Positions 24,901-33,686 of a DNA stretch of 64,000 bases are shown in pieces (the first letter of the stretch is position 1; every line of letters starts with the position of its first letter). The stretch lies in contig NZ_JBNGOQ010000003.1 of NCBI RefSeq assembly GCF_050589645.1, positions 496,001 to 560,000 on the forward strand, in the 5' to 3' direction. The stretch is from JBNGOQ01 sp050589645. GTDB taxonomy: Bacteria > Bacteroidota > Bacteroidia > Flavobacteriales > Flavobacteriaceae. The position numbers and the translations under genes are program-made. The notes beneath the pieces are model-generated. The model searched no databases and was not told the origin of the DNA. It was given only the letters and a program-made list of their open reading frames with translations.

Positions 24901-25959
24901 TTACCCCTTTTGTTCCTTGTTGAAGTACACAAGGTAATAATACATTTGTCGTTCCTCGTCCCAGCCTTTCTCCACAAATTTTTCGGCGGATTCGGGATTG
25001 ATGAAATCCATTTTTATTTGGATATTGGTATCCAGGGTAATGACGTTCTTTATTTTTTTACGCGCATCGGAAACCGCTTTGTTGGCAATATCAAAGTTGG
25101 AAACGTCCTCTATGCTGTATTTGGGTCCCTTTTCTACTTTGTAATGCTTGAATTCTGGGATAAGCTCGGGATTTTCTATCACTTCATTCAGGAAATTGGA
25201 CTCCTCAAAAGCATCATTTTTGGCAAAGTGGTTCACGGCCCGGTTCATGAACAGCACCTCTTGCTGCTTGTCCTCGGCCGGAAGCACCACGTCCTTGGCA
25301 AAATTCTGACAAAACTTTAGGTAGTTCTTGGTGTAAAAATTCTCATCGGTAAGCGCATCTACCCCCAAGAAATTCTCCAGCCAGTATTTGGCATCATAGC
25401 GATTGCTGTCTACAGAAAGTATCTTGTAACCCGTATCTTTTTCCGTGTTGAAAATAAGACAACCCTTATCCAGTTTATTGATATTTACGCCCTGCTGTAC
25501 CAGGATATCCAGATTGCTTCCCTTTTCCTCAAATTGCAAAAAATCGTGTTTTATTTCACTTTTAAAGATGCCCACGGCATCCACCTTTTCATTATCTAGC
25601 AACACATTGCTAAAATAGGCCACGTAGACCTCTCCGCTCTTTATATGCGGATGATTGGATTGTTCGTACAAATGGGACGCCAGTTTTTTAGAGTAGGTAT
25701 GCAACTGGTCAGGGGCCGAAAAAATGTCGGATACGATCCCATGTACCTCATGAAACTCCAGGTCGGCCTCATGTCCAAAGCGGAAATAATTCTCCTCCTT
25801 TTCCCTAAAGGGCTTAAAAAAATATTCCTTTAATAGACCAGAGGTCTCATCGTTCAGCGCATAGGGTTCCGAAGATAGAAATACGGGTTCGTTCCTATTT
25901 TTGTTTCCTACCCGGTGTAGGGAGACGTTTTCGATTTGAGCGGGATATAGGTTGAGCAT
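24901..25959 (-). CDS. Nucleoid-associated protein, NdpA/YejK (NA37) family
   Basis: This 352-aa protein matches the NA37 family of nucleoid-associated DNA-binding proteins. Features are the N-terminal region (FFKPFREKEENYFRFGHEADLEFHEVHGIVSDIF), the central KSGEVYVAYFSNVLLDNEKVDAVGIFKSEIKHDFL and the LDKGCLIFNTEKDTGYKILSVDSNRYDAKYWLENFL segment. It should bind DNA in the cytosol with little sequence specificity. The length is near the family norm. Both ends touch heptad-repeat DNA: the start codon lies 7 bp from the array at 25966-26021, and no Shine-Dalgarno sequence is visible. It may be cotranscribed from the pRiA4b-ORF3-like gene upstream. Confidence 0.88.
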   Translation of the reverse strand: MLNLYPAQIENVSLHRVGNKNRNEPVFLSSEPYALNDETSGLLKEYFFKPFREKEENYFRFGHEADLEFHEVHGIVSDIFSAPDQLHTYSKKLASHLYEQSNHPHIKSGEVYVAYFSNVLLDNEKVDAVGIFKSEIKHDFLQFEEKGSNLDILVQQGVNINKLDKGCLIFNTEKDTGYKILSVDSNRYDAKYWLENFLGVDALTDENFYTKNYLKFCQNFAKDVVLPAEDKQQEVLFMNRAVNHFAKNDAFEESNFLNEVIENPELIPEFKHYKVEKGPKYSIEDVSNFDIANKAVSDARKKIKNVITLDTNIQIKMDFINPESAEKFVEKGWDEERQMYYYLVYFNKEQKG

Positions 25960-25965
25960 TAATTT

Positions 25966-26021
25966 GAGTTAAGAGTTAAGAGTTATGAATTAAGAATTAT
26001 GAATTATGGGTTAAGGGTATT
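25966..26021. repeat. Heptanucleotide tandem repeat in the ndpA-like leader
   Basis: Eight contiguous 7-bp units: GAGTTAA twice, GAGTTAT, GAATTAA, GAATTAT twice, GGGTTAA, GGGTATT. It ends next to the start codon of the NA37 gene on the minus strand. Confidence 0.85.
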
Positions 26022-26063
26022 ACCGTGTGATTTGGAGTTGGAAATGGTTGTCGGGAATCTCTC

Positions 26064-26558
26064 TCAATTCCAGTTTTCATCAAAATCCAGATCGTCATAG
26101 TTGTCCATGGTATTGTCAAAATCAAAGGAAGGGTCCGATTCAAAATTTTTCTCCGGTGGGGCATCCGGGAGTTCCCCAAAACTGAAAAGGACATTGGGGT
26201 AGGAACGACCGTCTTCCTTTTCTACGATATCTGCCAGTTCCACAAAAAAGGTCCACATACTCAAAAAGTCATAGACATAGATAAGTTTGGGCGTATCGGT
26301 GGTGAGGATGTCCTCCAAAAAGGTTTCGTTCATCAGGCGTAGGCCAGAGCCATTTTCGCTCATGTCGAAGAGTGCAATTTCCTCTTCTTGGTTCCATCGG
26401 TCATCACAGGTATAGAAAGAAGCCATTTCGTTCCCTATAAAACCAAAGGCCTGGGTAATGGCATTGTGAAAATCCTCCAAGCTGTTGGCCGCTTCTATTT
26501 CAATATCCCTAAAGATATCGTCCTGCGCATCCAAGATCACCCTAATTTTAAAAATCAT
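26064..26558 (-). CDS. pRiA4b ORF-3-like family protein
   Basis: This 164-aa acidic protein resembles the plasmid pRiA4b ORF-3/IS1096 TnpR-like family. It starts MIFKIRVILDAQDDIFRDIEIEAANSLEDFHNAITQAFGF, has the aromatic NEMASFYTCDDRW segment and continues KLIYVYDFLSMWTFFVELADIV. The last 30 residues are Asp/Glu/Asn-rich. Family members are found on plasmids and chromosomes and have no settled function; the name does not mean this is a transposon. ATG 26558 is preferred over the GTG one codon earlier. The heme A synthase gene lies upstream on the same strand, 24 bp away. Confidence 0.82.
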   Translation of the reverse strand: MIFKIRVILDAQDDIFRDIEIEAANSLEDFHNAITQAFGFIGNEMASFYTCDDRWNQEEEIALFDMSENGSGLRLMNETFLEDILTTDTPKLIYVYDFLSMWTFFVELADIVEKEDGRSYPNVLFSFGELPDAPPEKNFESDPSFDFDNTMDNYDDLDFDENWN

Positions 26559-26582
26559 CACCCTATTTTTGGTAGGACAAAG

Positions 26583-27617
26583 TTACAAAGATTTGAGGGT
26601 TTTATTGGATTTTATCGCCTCCAAAACCAAATAGAACTGGACCCCAAATAACAAGGAGGCCAACACCAGATGCATGGGCTGACTGCCCAAGGGGAAATCC
26701 AGGTAGTACATAGCCATACCGGTAACGGCCTCAAGAAAGATCAGCACCAGGACCCAATAGATCTTGTCGTACCCCAACTTGCGCTTGTTGATCCGATAGG
26801 CCAAAATGACGTTGATAAACACAACCAACACGGAAAACGAACGGTGCACATAAAACTGCAATTGGGGGTCTTGCAACCACTGGTTTTTCGCATTTTCCCC
26901 TACCAGACCTATTTGGTCGTCCACAAACTGCCTTACCTGTGTTCCCAGCACCACCTGGATCAATGTAATGCACAAAACTACCCATAGAAAGCCTTGCGTG
27001 CCCCGGTCATAGATATGTTTTTGCACCTTGGTATCGGTGGTCTTTATAAGATATAACAAAAGGGCCACGATGACCAGCGCCATGATCATATGGATCGTAA
27101 TTTTTACGGGTTCCAAAACGGAGTATACTACCGTGGCGCCCAACCAGGCCTGAAACCCCATGGCAACTACCACGAGAAAGGACAGCAAGGTCACGGTTTT
27201 GCGCTCTTTCCAATAGTTTAGGGAATACAAGGCCAGCAACAAGGTGGCCAAGCCCGCCAGGGCGCCAGCGAGCCTATTGATGTATTCGGTCCAGGTATGA
27301 AAAGGGTTGAAAACCGCATAATTGTGGCGATCGTAAGATGTCCAATTGTCCCCGTTGTAGGCAGTGTTGGTCCTAAAATCTTGCTTGGCTACCCAAAGCG
27401 ATTCCGCTCTGATAATGACCTGCCCTTGTTTATAGGACCTGTTCTCCTGCCACTGCAGTTCCGATATATCGGTAGGGGGAATGTAATAACCAAAACACTT
27501 GGGCCAATCCGGGCAGCCCATACCGCTTCCGGTCATGCGCACCACAGCACCGGCAATAATGACCAAGTACACCAGTGCCAGTGAAATTTTGGCTAGTTTT
27601 CTGTAACGTTTTTGCAT
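26583..27617 (-). CDS. ctaA: Heme A synthase, COX15/CtaA family
   Basis: This enzyme oxidises the C8 methyl of heme O to a formyl group, giving heme A for aa3-type cytochrome oxidase. The 344-aa integral membrane protein has eight predicted helices in two four-helix halves. The family marks are VRMTGSGMGCPDWPKCFGYYIPP near the N-terminus, the heme-ligand histidines in FHTWTEYINRLAGALAG and ITIHMIMAL, and HRSFSVLVVFINV and QPMHLVLASLLFG in the second half. The cysteine pair of the first loop (MGCPDWPKCFG) is present. ATG 27617 follows GAAAG and is preferred to the upstream GTG 27641. Confidence 0.95.
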   Translation of the reverse strand: MQKRYRKLAKISLALVYLVIIAGAVVRMTGSGMGCPDWPKCFGYYIPPTDISELQWQENRSYKQGQVIIRAESLWVAKQDFRTNTAYNGDNWTSYDRHNYAVFNPFHTWTEYINRLAGALAGLATLLLALYSLNYWKERKTVTLLSFLVVVAMGFQAWLGATVVYSVLEPVKITIHMIMALVIVALLLYLIKTTDTKVQKHIYDRGTQGFLWVVLCITLIQVVLGTQVRQFVDDQIGLVGENAKNQWLQDPQLQFYVHRSFSVLVVFINVILAYRINKRKLGYDKIYWVLVLIFLEAVTGMAMYYLDFPLGSQPMHLVLASLLFGVQFYLVLEAIKSNKTLKSL

Positions 27618-27682
27618 CTTTCGGCTATGGTTAGCAGGCACAAAATTACCACTCTTTTATGATATAACGGAAGGTAAAGCGG

Positions 27683-29110
27683 TTAGTTATTGAGCAATTT
27701 TAGTCCCATCTCCTTTCCCTTTTTTAGCATAAATTCGCGAGCATCCTTGTGCTTATTGGGAATATGGCCCTCCAATATGGCTTCCTTAATGGCATCCTTG
27801 ATGATACCTATTTCCTTGGAAGGGCTTAAATTAAAGGTTTTCATGATTTCCTCCCCGCTTATGGGGGGCTGAAAATTGCGTATGTGGTCCCTTTCCTCTA
27901 CCTCCACAATTTTTTGGCGTACCAGCTTAAAGTTGTTCTTGTACTTTTTCTGTTTTTTGGGGTTTTTGGTGGTGATATCCGCTTCGCAGAGGGTCATGAG
28001 GTCATCCACATGGTCGCCGGCATCAAAAATAAGTCGTCTAACCGCAGAATCCGTGGCATAGTCTTCCGAGAGTACTATGGGCCGGGAACTCATACGGACC
28101 ATTTTTTGGACAAATTTCATTTTGTCGTTCAGCGGCATGCGCATGCGTTTGAACAGCTTATAGACCATTTTGGAGCCTACAAATTCATGTCCGTGAAACG
28201 TCCACCCTATTTTCTTGTCGAACTTTTTTGTAGGGGCCTTGCCAATGTCGTGCAGCAGGGCCGCCCAACGTAGCCATAGGTTGTCCGTAGTCTTTGAAAT
28301 ATTGTCTACCACCTCCAGGGTGTGCCAAAAATTGTCCTTGTGCCTTTGCCCTTCAACCTCCTCTATACCCTGTAAGGCCAGAAGTTCTGGCAATACAAAT
28401 TTCAACAAACCGGTTTGGTGCAGCAGCGCAAAACCGACCGAGGGCGTTTTACTGGCAAGAATTTTATGCAGTTCGTCCACAATGCGCTCCTTGGAAATAA
28501 TGTTGATCCGTTCCCTGTTCTTTGAGATGGCCTCCAGGGATTCGGGAACAATCGTAAAACCGAGCTGGGTAGCAAAACGTATGGCACGCATCATCCTTAA
28601 GGGATCATCGGAGAAGGTGATTTTAGGCTCCAAAGGGGTACGGATACATTTGCTATCCAAATCCTCCAGACCGTTGAAGGGATCCAGCAAACTGCCATAA
28701 TCTTTTTCGTTAAGGGAAAAAGCGAGCGCATTAATGGTAAAATCCCTTCGCTTTTGATCGTCGTGTAAACTGCCGTCCTCCACGGCGGGCTTCCTACTTT
28801 CCCGATGGTAGCTCTCTTTTCTGGCGCCCACAAACTCAAGCTCAAAGTCCGCATGCTTTATCATGGCGGTTCCAAAATTTTTAAAAACGGAAACATCGGT
28901 CTTGCCCGGTATCTTGGAAGCCACTTTTTTGGCCAGGGCAATGCCACTGCCAATGGCAACGATATCGATATCCTTGGGAATCCTTCGATCCAAGAGATAA
29001 TCCCTTACATAACCACCAATGACATAGCAGTCCAATGAAAGCTCTTTGGCTGCCGATGCAATCAATGGAAATATGGGATTTTTTAAAGCTTCTTCGTAGC
29101 GTTTCTGCAT
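27683..29110 (-). CDS. cca: CCA tRNA nucleotidyltransferase with HD domain
   Basis: This enzyme adds or repairs the 3' CCA end of tRNA without a template. The 475-aa protein has the poly(A)-polymerase-like N-terminal domain with CYVIGGYVRDYLLDRR and the two metal carboxylates in KDIDIVAIGSG. RRDFTINALAFS and the RNA-binding neck with MMRAIRFATQLGF follow. A C-terminal HD domain shows LLHDIGKAPTKKFDKKIGWTFHGHE. Translation starts at ATG 29110, 7 bp after the stop of the tsaC-type gene. The in-frame residues before it do not look conserved. It forms an operon with that gene; both serve tRNA maturation. Confidence 0.96.
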   Translation of the reverse strand: MQKRYEEALKNPIFPLIASAAKELSLDCYVIGGYVRDYLLDRRIPKDIDIVAIGSGIALAKKVASKIPGKTDVSVFKNFGTAMIKHADFELEFVGARKESYHRESRKPAVEDGSLHDDQKRRDFTINALAFSLNEKDYGSLLDPFNGLEDLDSKCIRTPLEPKITFSDDPLRMMRAIRFATQLGFTIVPESLEAISKNRERINIISKERIVDELHKILASKTPSVGFALLHQTGLLKFVLPELLALQGIEEVEGQRHKDNFWHTLEVVDNISKTTDNLWLRWAALLHDIGKAPTKKFDKKIGWTFHGHEFVGSKMVYKLFKRMRMPLNDKMKFVQKMVRMSSRPIVLSEDYATDSAVRRLIFDAGDHVDDLMTLCEADITTKNPKKQKKYKNNFKLVRQKIVEVEERDHIRNFQPPISGEEIMKTFNLSPSKEIGIIKDAIKEAILEGHIPNKHKDAREFMLKKGKEMGLKLLNN

Positions 29111-29117
29111 TGTTGTC

Positions 29118-29678
29118 TTATTCCCGGATGACCTTAACGGTCCCGTCCGCACCCAATTTTATGATGGACGAGGGGGTGCTTTTTTCCTTATCGCGGTCCA
29201 AATTTACTATATAGTCCACACCTTTTAAAATCTGCTCATCTATTTCTTTGAAACTCTTTGGGGACAGTTCCCCCGCAAGGTTGGCCGAGGTAGATACGAT
29301 GGGTTTTTTGAATTTACCGATGAGGTACTGGCAAAATTTATCCTTTGCCACCCTAATGGCCAGGGTGTTGTCCTTGGCTATGAGGTTTTTGGCCACACCT
29401 TTGGGACCGTCATAGACAATGGTGGTGGGCTTGGTTGCCAAATCCAGAATGTCATAGGCCACTTCCGGTATATGGGTTACATGCTGTTCCAACATAAAGT
29501 CATTGGCTACCAGGCATATCATAGTCTTGGTGCCAGGGCGTTTTTTTAGGGTATATATTTTTTCTACGGCCTCGCTATTGGTGGCATCGCAACCAATGCC
29601 CCAAATGGTATCCGTGGGGTATAGGATAAGTCCCCCAGCGGTAAGAACTTCTATGGCTTTCTGAATTTCTTCATTCAT
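29118..29678 (-). CDS. tsaC: L-threonylcarbamoyladenylate synthase (YrdC/Sua5/TsaC family)
   Basis: This enzyme condenses threonine, bicarbonate and ATP into threonylcarbamoyl-AMP, the donor for t6A37 in ANN-reading tRNAs. The 186-aa length is that of the short TsaC type without the Sua5 C-terminal domain. Motifs are ILYPTDTIWGIGCDATN, KIYTLKKRPGTKTMICL, LAIRVAKDKFCQYLIGKFKKPIVSTSANLAGE and the closing PSSIIKLGADGTVKVIRE. It lies just upstream of cca on the same strand, so two tRNA-processing steps share a transcript. Confidence 0.95.
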   Translation of the reverse strand: MNEEIQKAIEVLTAGGLILYPTDTIWGIGCDATNSEAVEKIYTLKKRPGTKTMICLVANDFMLEQHVTHIPEVAYDILDLATKPTTIVYDGPKGVAKNLIAKDNTLAIRVAKDKFCQYLIGKFKKPIVSTSANLAGELSPKSFKEIDEQILKGVDYIVNLDRDKEKSTPSSIIKLGADGTVKVIRE

Positions 29679-29708
29679 TTTTTAAAGATGTATTATACAA
29701 GTCCGATG

Positions 29709-30545
29709 CTAAAGTCCGGTTTGACGGGATAGGTCAATTTCGAAATGGGCACTTACCGCTTCCCATGTAGAACGGTTCTTATCCTGGTCCACGTTCTGCT
29801 TTTTTAGGGACTGTACCTGTGAACCCATTATGGGTATGGGCTTTTTGGGTGCGTTCCCTGCGTTGCTAGAGGTGGTTCCTTTTAAATAGGACATGGCCTT
29901 GAACCATAGGTCGTCCGCTTTGGGGGCCAGGTCCATAAACAGGTCAATATCCCCAGTTTTATCGAGTAGGGTACCGGGGGGATATAACACACCACCGGCA
30001 CCTACGGGCAATACCGCATCAGCATTAAAGGGTGTGCCACCGCGGTAGATCCATTGTTTATAGGGTAATAGCTTGCCCTGTTGATCATAACTGATATAAC
30101 GTGTTTGGTTGGCCAAGATACGGTTTGGATGGTCCTGATGGGCCTCAAAGAGCAACCGTAGCCAGTTGCGACGGTAGATCAGGTCGTCATCGCAGGTGAT
30201 AATAATTTCCGAAGGGAAAGCGTCCAGCGAATGGATCAGTTTTCTATGGGAGCATTCGAGTGCCGAAAATCGAATTTCAAAGAGATCCCCCTCCAGTTTC
30301 CCAAGTTTTTTTGGAATGCTGTCTTTTAGCGTCTTGTTTAACCAAAGCACTATTTTTTTTGGCCGTACCTCCTGGTCCATAAGACTGCGTATTACAAGGT
30401 GTACAAGGCCCAATCTGGAAGGAATGGAGGTAAGGGAGACAATGACCGGAACTTCCTTCTTTTCGTTCAAACGCAGTTTTATGGCGGAAAGCGACAACAG
30501 CTTTAAGGTATGGAAAATGGATACGGGAATTTCTTTAATCTTCAT
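29709..30545 (-). CDS. Glycosyltransferase, GT-A type
   Basis: This 278-aa protein has a GT-A-like N-terminal half: VPVIVSLTSIPSRLGLVHLVIRSLMDQEVRPKKIVLWL, then the metal-binding triad in IITCDDDLIYRRNWL (about residue 120). The later APKADDLWFKAM segment fits an acceptor-side motif. The pattern resembles small bacterial polysaccharide or LPS glycosyltransferases; donor and acceptor are unknown. No membrane segment is visible, so it is cytosolic or peripheral. It lies 30 bp upstream of tsaC on the same strand and diverges from the next glycosyltransferase. Confidence 0.82.
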   Translation of the reverse strand: MKIKEIPVSIFHTLKLLSLSAIKLRLNEKKEVPVIVSLTSIPSRLGLVHLVIRSLMDQEVRPKKIVLWLNKTLKDSIPKKLGKLEGDLFEIRFSALECSHRKLIHSLDAFPSEIIITCDDDLIYRRNWLRLLFEAHQDHPNRILANQTRYISYDQQGKLLPYKQWIYRGGTPFNADAVLPVGAGGVLYPPGTLLDKTGDIDLFMDLAPKADDLWFKAMSYLKGTTSSNAGNAPKKPIPIMGSQVQSLKKQNVDQDKNRSTWEAVSAHFEIDLSRQTGL

Positions 30546-30666
30546 GCGCAGGGGTTAATACTAACCGATTTTTGCTATATTTCGATTTGCCAATGCAATC
30601 AATATTGGCACAAACCAAAGATATACAATAAGAGTTTTATATTTTTGCAGACTAGTAAACGTATTT

Positions 30667-31485
30667 ATGGAAAAACCCAAAATATCCATTATAGTAAGTA
30701 CCTACAATTCCGAAGCATGGTTAAAAAAAGTACTATGGGGATTCAATTGCCAGACCTTCAAGAATTTTGAGGTTGTGGTGGCCGATGATGGGTCTGGTCC
30801 AAAGACCAAGGCGTTATTGGAGGAACTCCAAAAAGAGGTCGGTTATCCTATTATACATGTTTGGCAGGAGGATGACGGTTTCCAGAAATCGAGGATATTG
30901 AACAAGTCGATCATTGCCTGCAATGCAGATTATATTATCATGACGGACGGGGACTGTATTCCCCGGGAAGATTTTGTAGAGGTACACTATATCAATAAGG
31001 AACCAGGGTACTTTATTTCCGGGGGCTACTATATGTTGCCCATGAACATTTCAAAAATGATAGCCTTAAAGGATATCGAAGAGCAAAACTGTTTCAATAT
31101 CAATTGGTTGAAGGAGAAGGGCATACCCAAGACCTTTAAGAACAACAAACTTACCGCAAGGGGTTTCATGTCTATTTTCTTTAATACGTTTACCACTACC
31201 AATGCCAGTTGGAATGGACATAATTCCTCCGGATGGAAAAAGGATATTCTCAACGTGAACGGTTTTGACGAGCGCATGCAATACGGCGGACAAGATCGTG
31301 AACTGGGAGAGCGATTATTTAATTTTGGAATCAAGTCCAAACAGCTTCGTTACAGTGCCGTATGTGTACATTTAGACCATAAAAGAGGGTATAGGACGCC
31401 AGAATCCATTTCAAAAAATCTGAAAATACGGAAAGAGGTAAAGCGGGAGCAGATCGTGTGGACCCACTACGGCATTAGTAAGTAA
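30667..31485 (+). CDS. Glycosyltransferase family 2 (galactosyltransferase-like C-terminus)
   Basis: This 272-aa GT-A enzyme opens with PKISIIVSTYNSEAWLKKVLWGFNCQTFKNFEVVVADDGSG, the GT2 nucleotide-binding start. The metal site is ADYIIMTDGDCIPREDFVEVH. The C-terminal half contains NASWNGHNSSGWKKDILNVNGFDERMQYGGQDRELGERLFNFG, typical of Glyco_transf_7C-type surface-polysaccharide enzymes. It probably adds a sugar to LPS core or capsule. A TATTTTTG element (30640-30647) lies 19 bp upstream. Its 3' end overlaps the next, convergent glycosyltransferase gene by 19 bp. Confidence 0.9.
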   Translation: MEKPKISIIVSTYNSEAWLKKVLWGFNCQTFKNFEVVVADDGSGPKTKALLEELQKEVGYPIIHVWQEDDGFQKSRILNKSIIACNADYIIMTDGDCIPREDFVEVHYINKEPGYFISGGYYMLPMNISKMIALKDIEEQNCFNINWLKEKGIPKTFKNNKLTARGFMSIFFNTFTTTNASWNGHNSSGWKKDILNVNGFDERMQYGGQDRELGERLFNFGIKSKQLRYSAVCVHLDHKRGYRTPESISKNLKIRKEVKREQIVWTHYGISK

Positions 31486-32261
31486 TACGCCAGTTCGTTT
31501 TTCTTTTCCAAACGTTGCAACTCCTTGTAACGCTCAAAATCGCCCAAGGCATTCAGATAACATACGGTAATTCCCTTTTCGCCGTCCAAAAAGCCCAGAC
31601 GGAGAATGTAGTGGTTGAAAAATTTCCAAAATGGTTTTAGGACCATGAAGAAATAACTGAATTTCCTTTCCCTATAAAAATCTTCCTTGGCCTTTAACCT
31701 TCCGTATCGAAGCATTTTCCCCTTGTAATCCTCATAGTTCTTGTAGCAACGATGAATTAATTTTTCCTCCAATATGCCACAGCTTCCGTCTACTACCAAG
31801 GTCTCGTGCACAATTTTCTTATCTGTGAAATGCGCTTTGGTTTTGCGGAACAAGCGGTAGTTTTTATCGGTCTGCCAACCACTGAACTTTAAGGGTTCGT
31901 CCTGAAACATGAACTTCCTGTAGAACCAATAGGCCACATGCTCCGCGTTACCGGTTACCGTCTTTACAATTTCATCCCTTAGGTCTGGGGTCACTATTTC
32001 ATCGGCATCGGTAAACAACACCCAGTCATGTGAAGCCTGTTTTAGGGCATATGACTTTTGCAGGGTAAAATTCTCAAAGGGATGCTGAATAACCTTTACC
32101 TGGGGATGTTCCAATAGGTATTCGTATGTTCCATCCGTGCTATAGGAATCTACCACGATGATTTCATCCGCAAAGGCGATGGATTCTATACATTTTTCGA
32201 TATACCCGATCTCATTGTAGGTGATGACCAAGGCAGAAATCTTCTTGTCTTGTTTATTCAT
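31467..32261 (-). CDS. Glycosyltransferase family 2, WaaE/KdtX-like
   Basis: This 264-aa enzyme resembles the LPS-core glucosyltransferase WaaE. Motifs are KISALVITYNEIGYIEKCIESIAFADEIIVVDSYSTDGT, the metal site DWVLFTDADEIV, and the basic C-terminal KFSYFFMVLKPFWKFFNHYILRLGFLDGEKG, which is also found in the family. The likely role is addition of a sugar to the LPS inner core at the inner face of the cytoplasmic membrane. It overlaps the convergent glycosyltransferase gene by 19 bp at the 3' end. Confidence 0.9.
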   Translation of the reverse strand: MNKQDKKISALVITYNEIGYIEKCIESIAFADEIIVVDSYSTDGTYEYLLEHPQVKVIQHPFENFTLQKSYALKQASHDWVLFTDADEIVTPDLRDEIVKTVTGNAEHVAYWFYRKFMFQDEPLKFSGWQTDKNYRLFRKTKAHFTDKKIVHETLVVDGSCGILEEKLIHRCYKNYEDYKGKMLRYGRLKAKEDFYRERKFSYFFMVLKPFWKFFNHYILRLGFLDGEKGITVCYLNALGDFERYKELQRLEKKNELAYYLLMP

Positions 32262-32356
32262 GGCAATCTGTGTAAGTAGGGAGCATTCATCTATTGTTAC
32301 AAAAGTATAACAAAAAAAAAGTAAAAAAATTATATTGTAAATAAAATTCCTACATT

Positions 32357-33172
32357 TTATACGGCAACATTATATTCCCGTAAGGCCTGGTTAAGGGAAG
32401 TTTTTTTGTCCGTACTTTCCTTACGTTTGCCAATGATCAACGCACAGGGAACCTGATACGGACCAGCTGGGAACTCCTTGGTATAACTTCCCGGAATCAC
32501 AACAGATCCCGCAGGTACAAGGCCTTTTCCTTCCTTTGGGGTGTCACCGGTAACATCTATTATCTTCGTAGATGCCGTAAGGACCACATTGGCGCCAAGT
32601 ACGGCTTCTTTTTCTACGCGAACGCCCTCCACAACAATACAACGGGACCCAATAAAAGCATTGTCCTCTATTATTACCGGTGCGGCCTGAAGCGGTTCCA
32701 AAACGCCCCCGATACCAACGCCCCCACTGAGATGGACATTTTTACCGATTTGAGCACAACTGCCCACGGTTGCCCAGGTATCTACCATTGTCCCCTCGTC
32801 CACATAGGCGCCGATATTCACATAACTGGGCATTAGGATGGTGCCTGGGGATATATAGGCCCCGTGCCGGGCCACCGCATGGGGTACAACCCGAATTCCT
32901 TTGGCCTTATACCCTCTTTTTAAAGGAATTTTGTCGTGGTATTCAAATATCCCGGCCTCCAAAGTTTCCATTTTTTGAATAGGGAAATAGAGGACCACCC
33001 CTTTTTTTACCCATTCATTGATCTGCCATCCCTGGGAGGTAGGTTCTGCACAGCGTAATTCTCCCGCATCTATTAAATCGATTACTTTGCGAATGGCATC
33101 CTGGGTGGCCTGTTGTTCCAACAGCTCCTGGTTTTCCCAGGCTTTTTCAATAAGGGCTCGTAATTCCGTCAT
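32357..33172 (-). CDS. dapD: Tetrahydrodipicolinate N-succinyltransferase
   Basis: DapD transfers succinate from succinyl-CoA to tetrahydrodipicolinate in the succinylase branch of the diaminopimelate and lysine pathway. The 271-aa protein has an N-terminal helical domain and a left-handed beta-helix of hexapeptide repeats (GTILMPSYVNIGAYVDEGTMVDTWATVGSCAQIGKNVHLSGG ... AFIGSRCIVVEGVRVEKEAVLGANVVLTASTKI). VPHAVARHGAYISPG is a conserved active-site stretch. It is far from lysA (9.4-10.7 kb), so the pathway is dispersed. Divergent from ruvX. Confidence 0.97.
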   Translation of the reverse strand: MTELRALIEKAWENQELLEQQATQDAIRKVIDLIDAGELRCAEPTSQGWQINEWVKKGVVLYFPIQKMETLEAGIFEYHDKIPLKRGYKAKGIRVVPHAVARHGAYISPGTILMPSYVNIGAYVDEGTMVDTWATVGSCAQIGKNVHLSGGVGIGGVLEPLQAAPVIIEDNAFIGSRCIVVEGVRVEKEAVLGANVVLTASTKIIDVTGDTPKEGKGLVPAGSVVIPGSYTKEFPAGPYQVPCALIIGKRKESTDKKTSLNQALREYNVAV

Positions 33173-33250
33173 TTCGTATTAAATTTTGGCAAAGATAATA
33201 GCTACCCCGCAATAAACCTTTCAATTTTATACTTATAACAATTTATCGCT

Positions 33251-33258
33251 TATTTTTG
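33251..33258 (+). promoter_or_regulatory. Candidate ruvX promoter at the start codon
   Basis: TATTTTTG matches TAnnTTTG and ends 5 bp before ATG 33264, which would place transcription start at or beside the start codon. Confidence 0.45.
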
Positions 33259-33263
33259 CCAAA

Positions 33264-33686
33264 ATGTTGGATTTGGGAAGAATTGTAGCACTTGATTATG
33301 GGAAGGTAAGAACCGGAATCGCCGTTACCGATGAATTGCAATTGATTGCCTCCGGATTGACCACAGTTGCTACCAGTGGACTTCTTGAATTCCTAAGGAA
33401 CTATGTAGGGGAGGAGCAGGTAGAGCGATTTGTAGTGGGCGAACCAAAGCAAATGGACAACACCCCCTCGGAATCCGAGGCGTTAATACTGCCCTTTTTA
33501 CAAAAGTTGGGTAACGCTTTTCCAGAAATCCCTGTGGAGCGCCAGGATGAGCGCTTTACGTCAAAGATGGCGGTACAAAGCATGTTGGAAAGCGGTTTGA
33601 AGAAAAAAAAACGTAGAGATAAGGCTTTAGTGGACGAAATAAGTGCAACCCTGATCCTACAGGCATATTTAAATAGAAATAGTTAA
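33264..33686 (+). CDS. ruvX: Holliday junction resolvase-like RuvX (YqgF)
   Basis: This 140-aa RNase H-fold nuclease is implicated in Holliday junction resolution and 16S rRNA maturation. The catalytic residues are in IVALDYGKVRTGIAVTD (first Asp), ERFVVGEPKQMDN, PVERQDERFTSKMA and KDKALVDEISATLILQAYL. The size is normal. It heads a likely unit with def and the DUF5606 gene, with a repeat-containing 122-bp gap after it. A -7 element lies 5 bp before the ATG, so the mRNA may be leaderless. Confidence 0.95.
   Translation: MLDLGRIVALDYGKVRTGIAVTDELQLIASGLTTVATSGLLEFLRNYVGEEQVERFVVGEPKQMDNTPSESEALILPFLQKLGNAFPEIPVERQDERFTSKMAVQSMLESGLKKKKRRDKALVDEISATLILQAYLNRNS

Noticed and set aside
26064..26558. 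Transposon gene suggested by the IS1096 TnpR-like family name
   Set aside because: The family name is historical; no inverted repeats or transposase lie nearby.
30605..30647. Full two-part promoter before the plus-strand GT2 gene
   Set aside because: The TTG at 30605 is 32 bp from the -7 element, too far for the usual -33 spacing; only the -7 element is kept.
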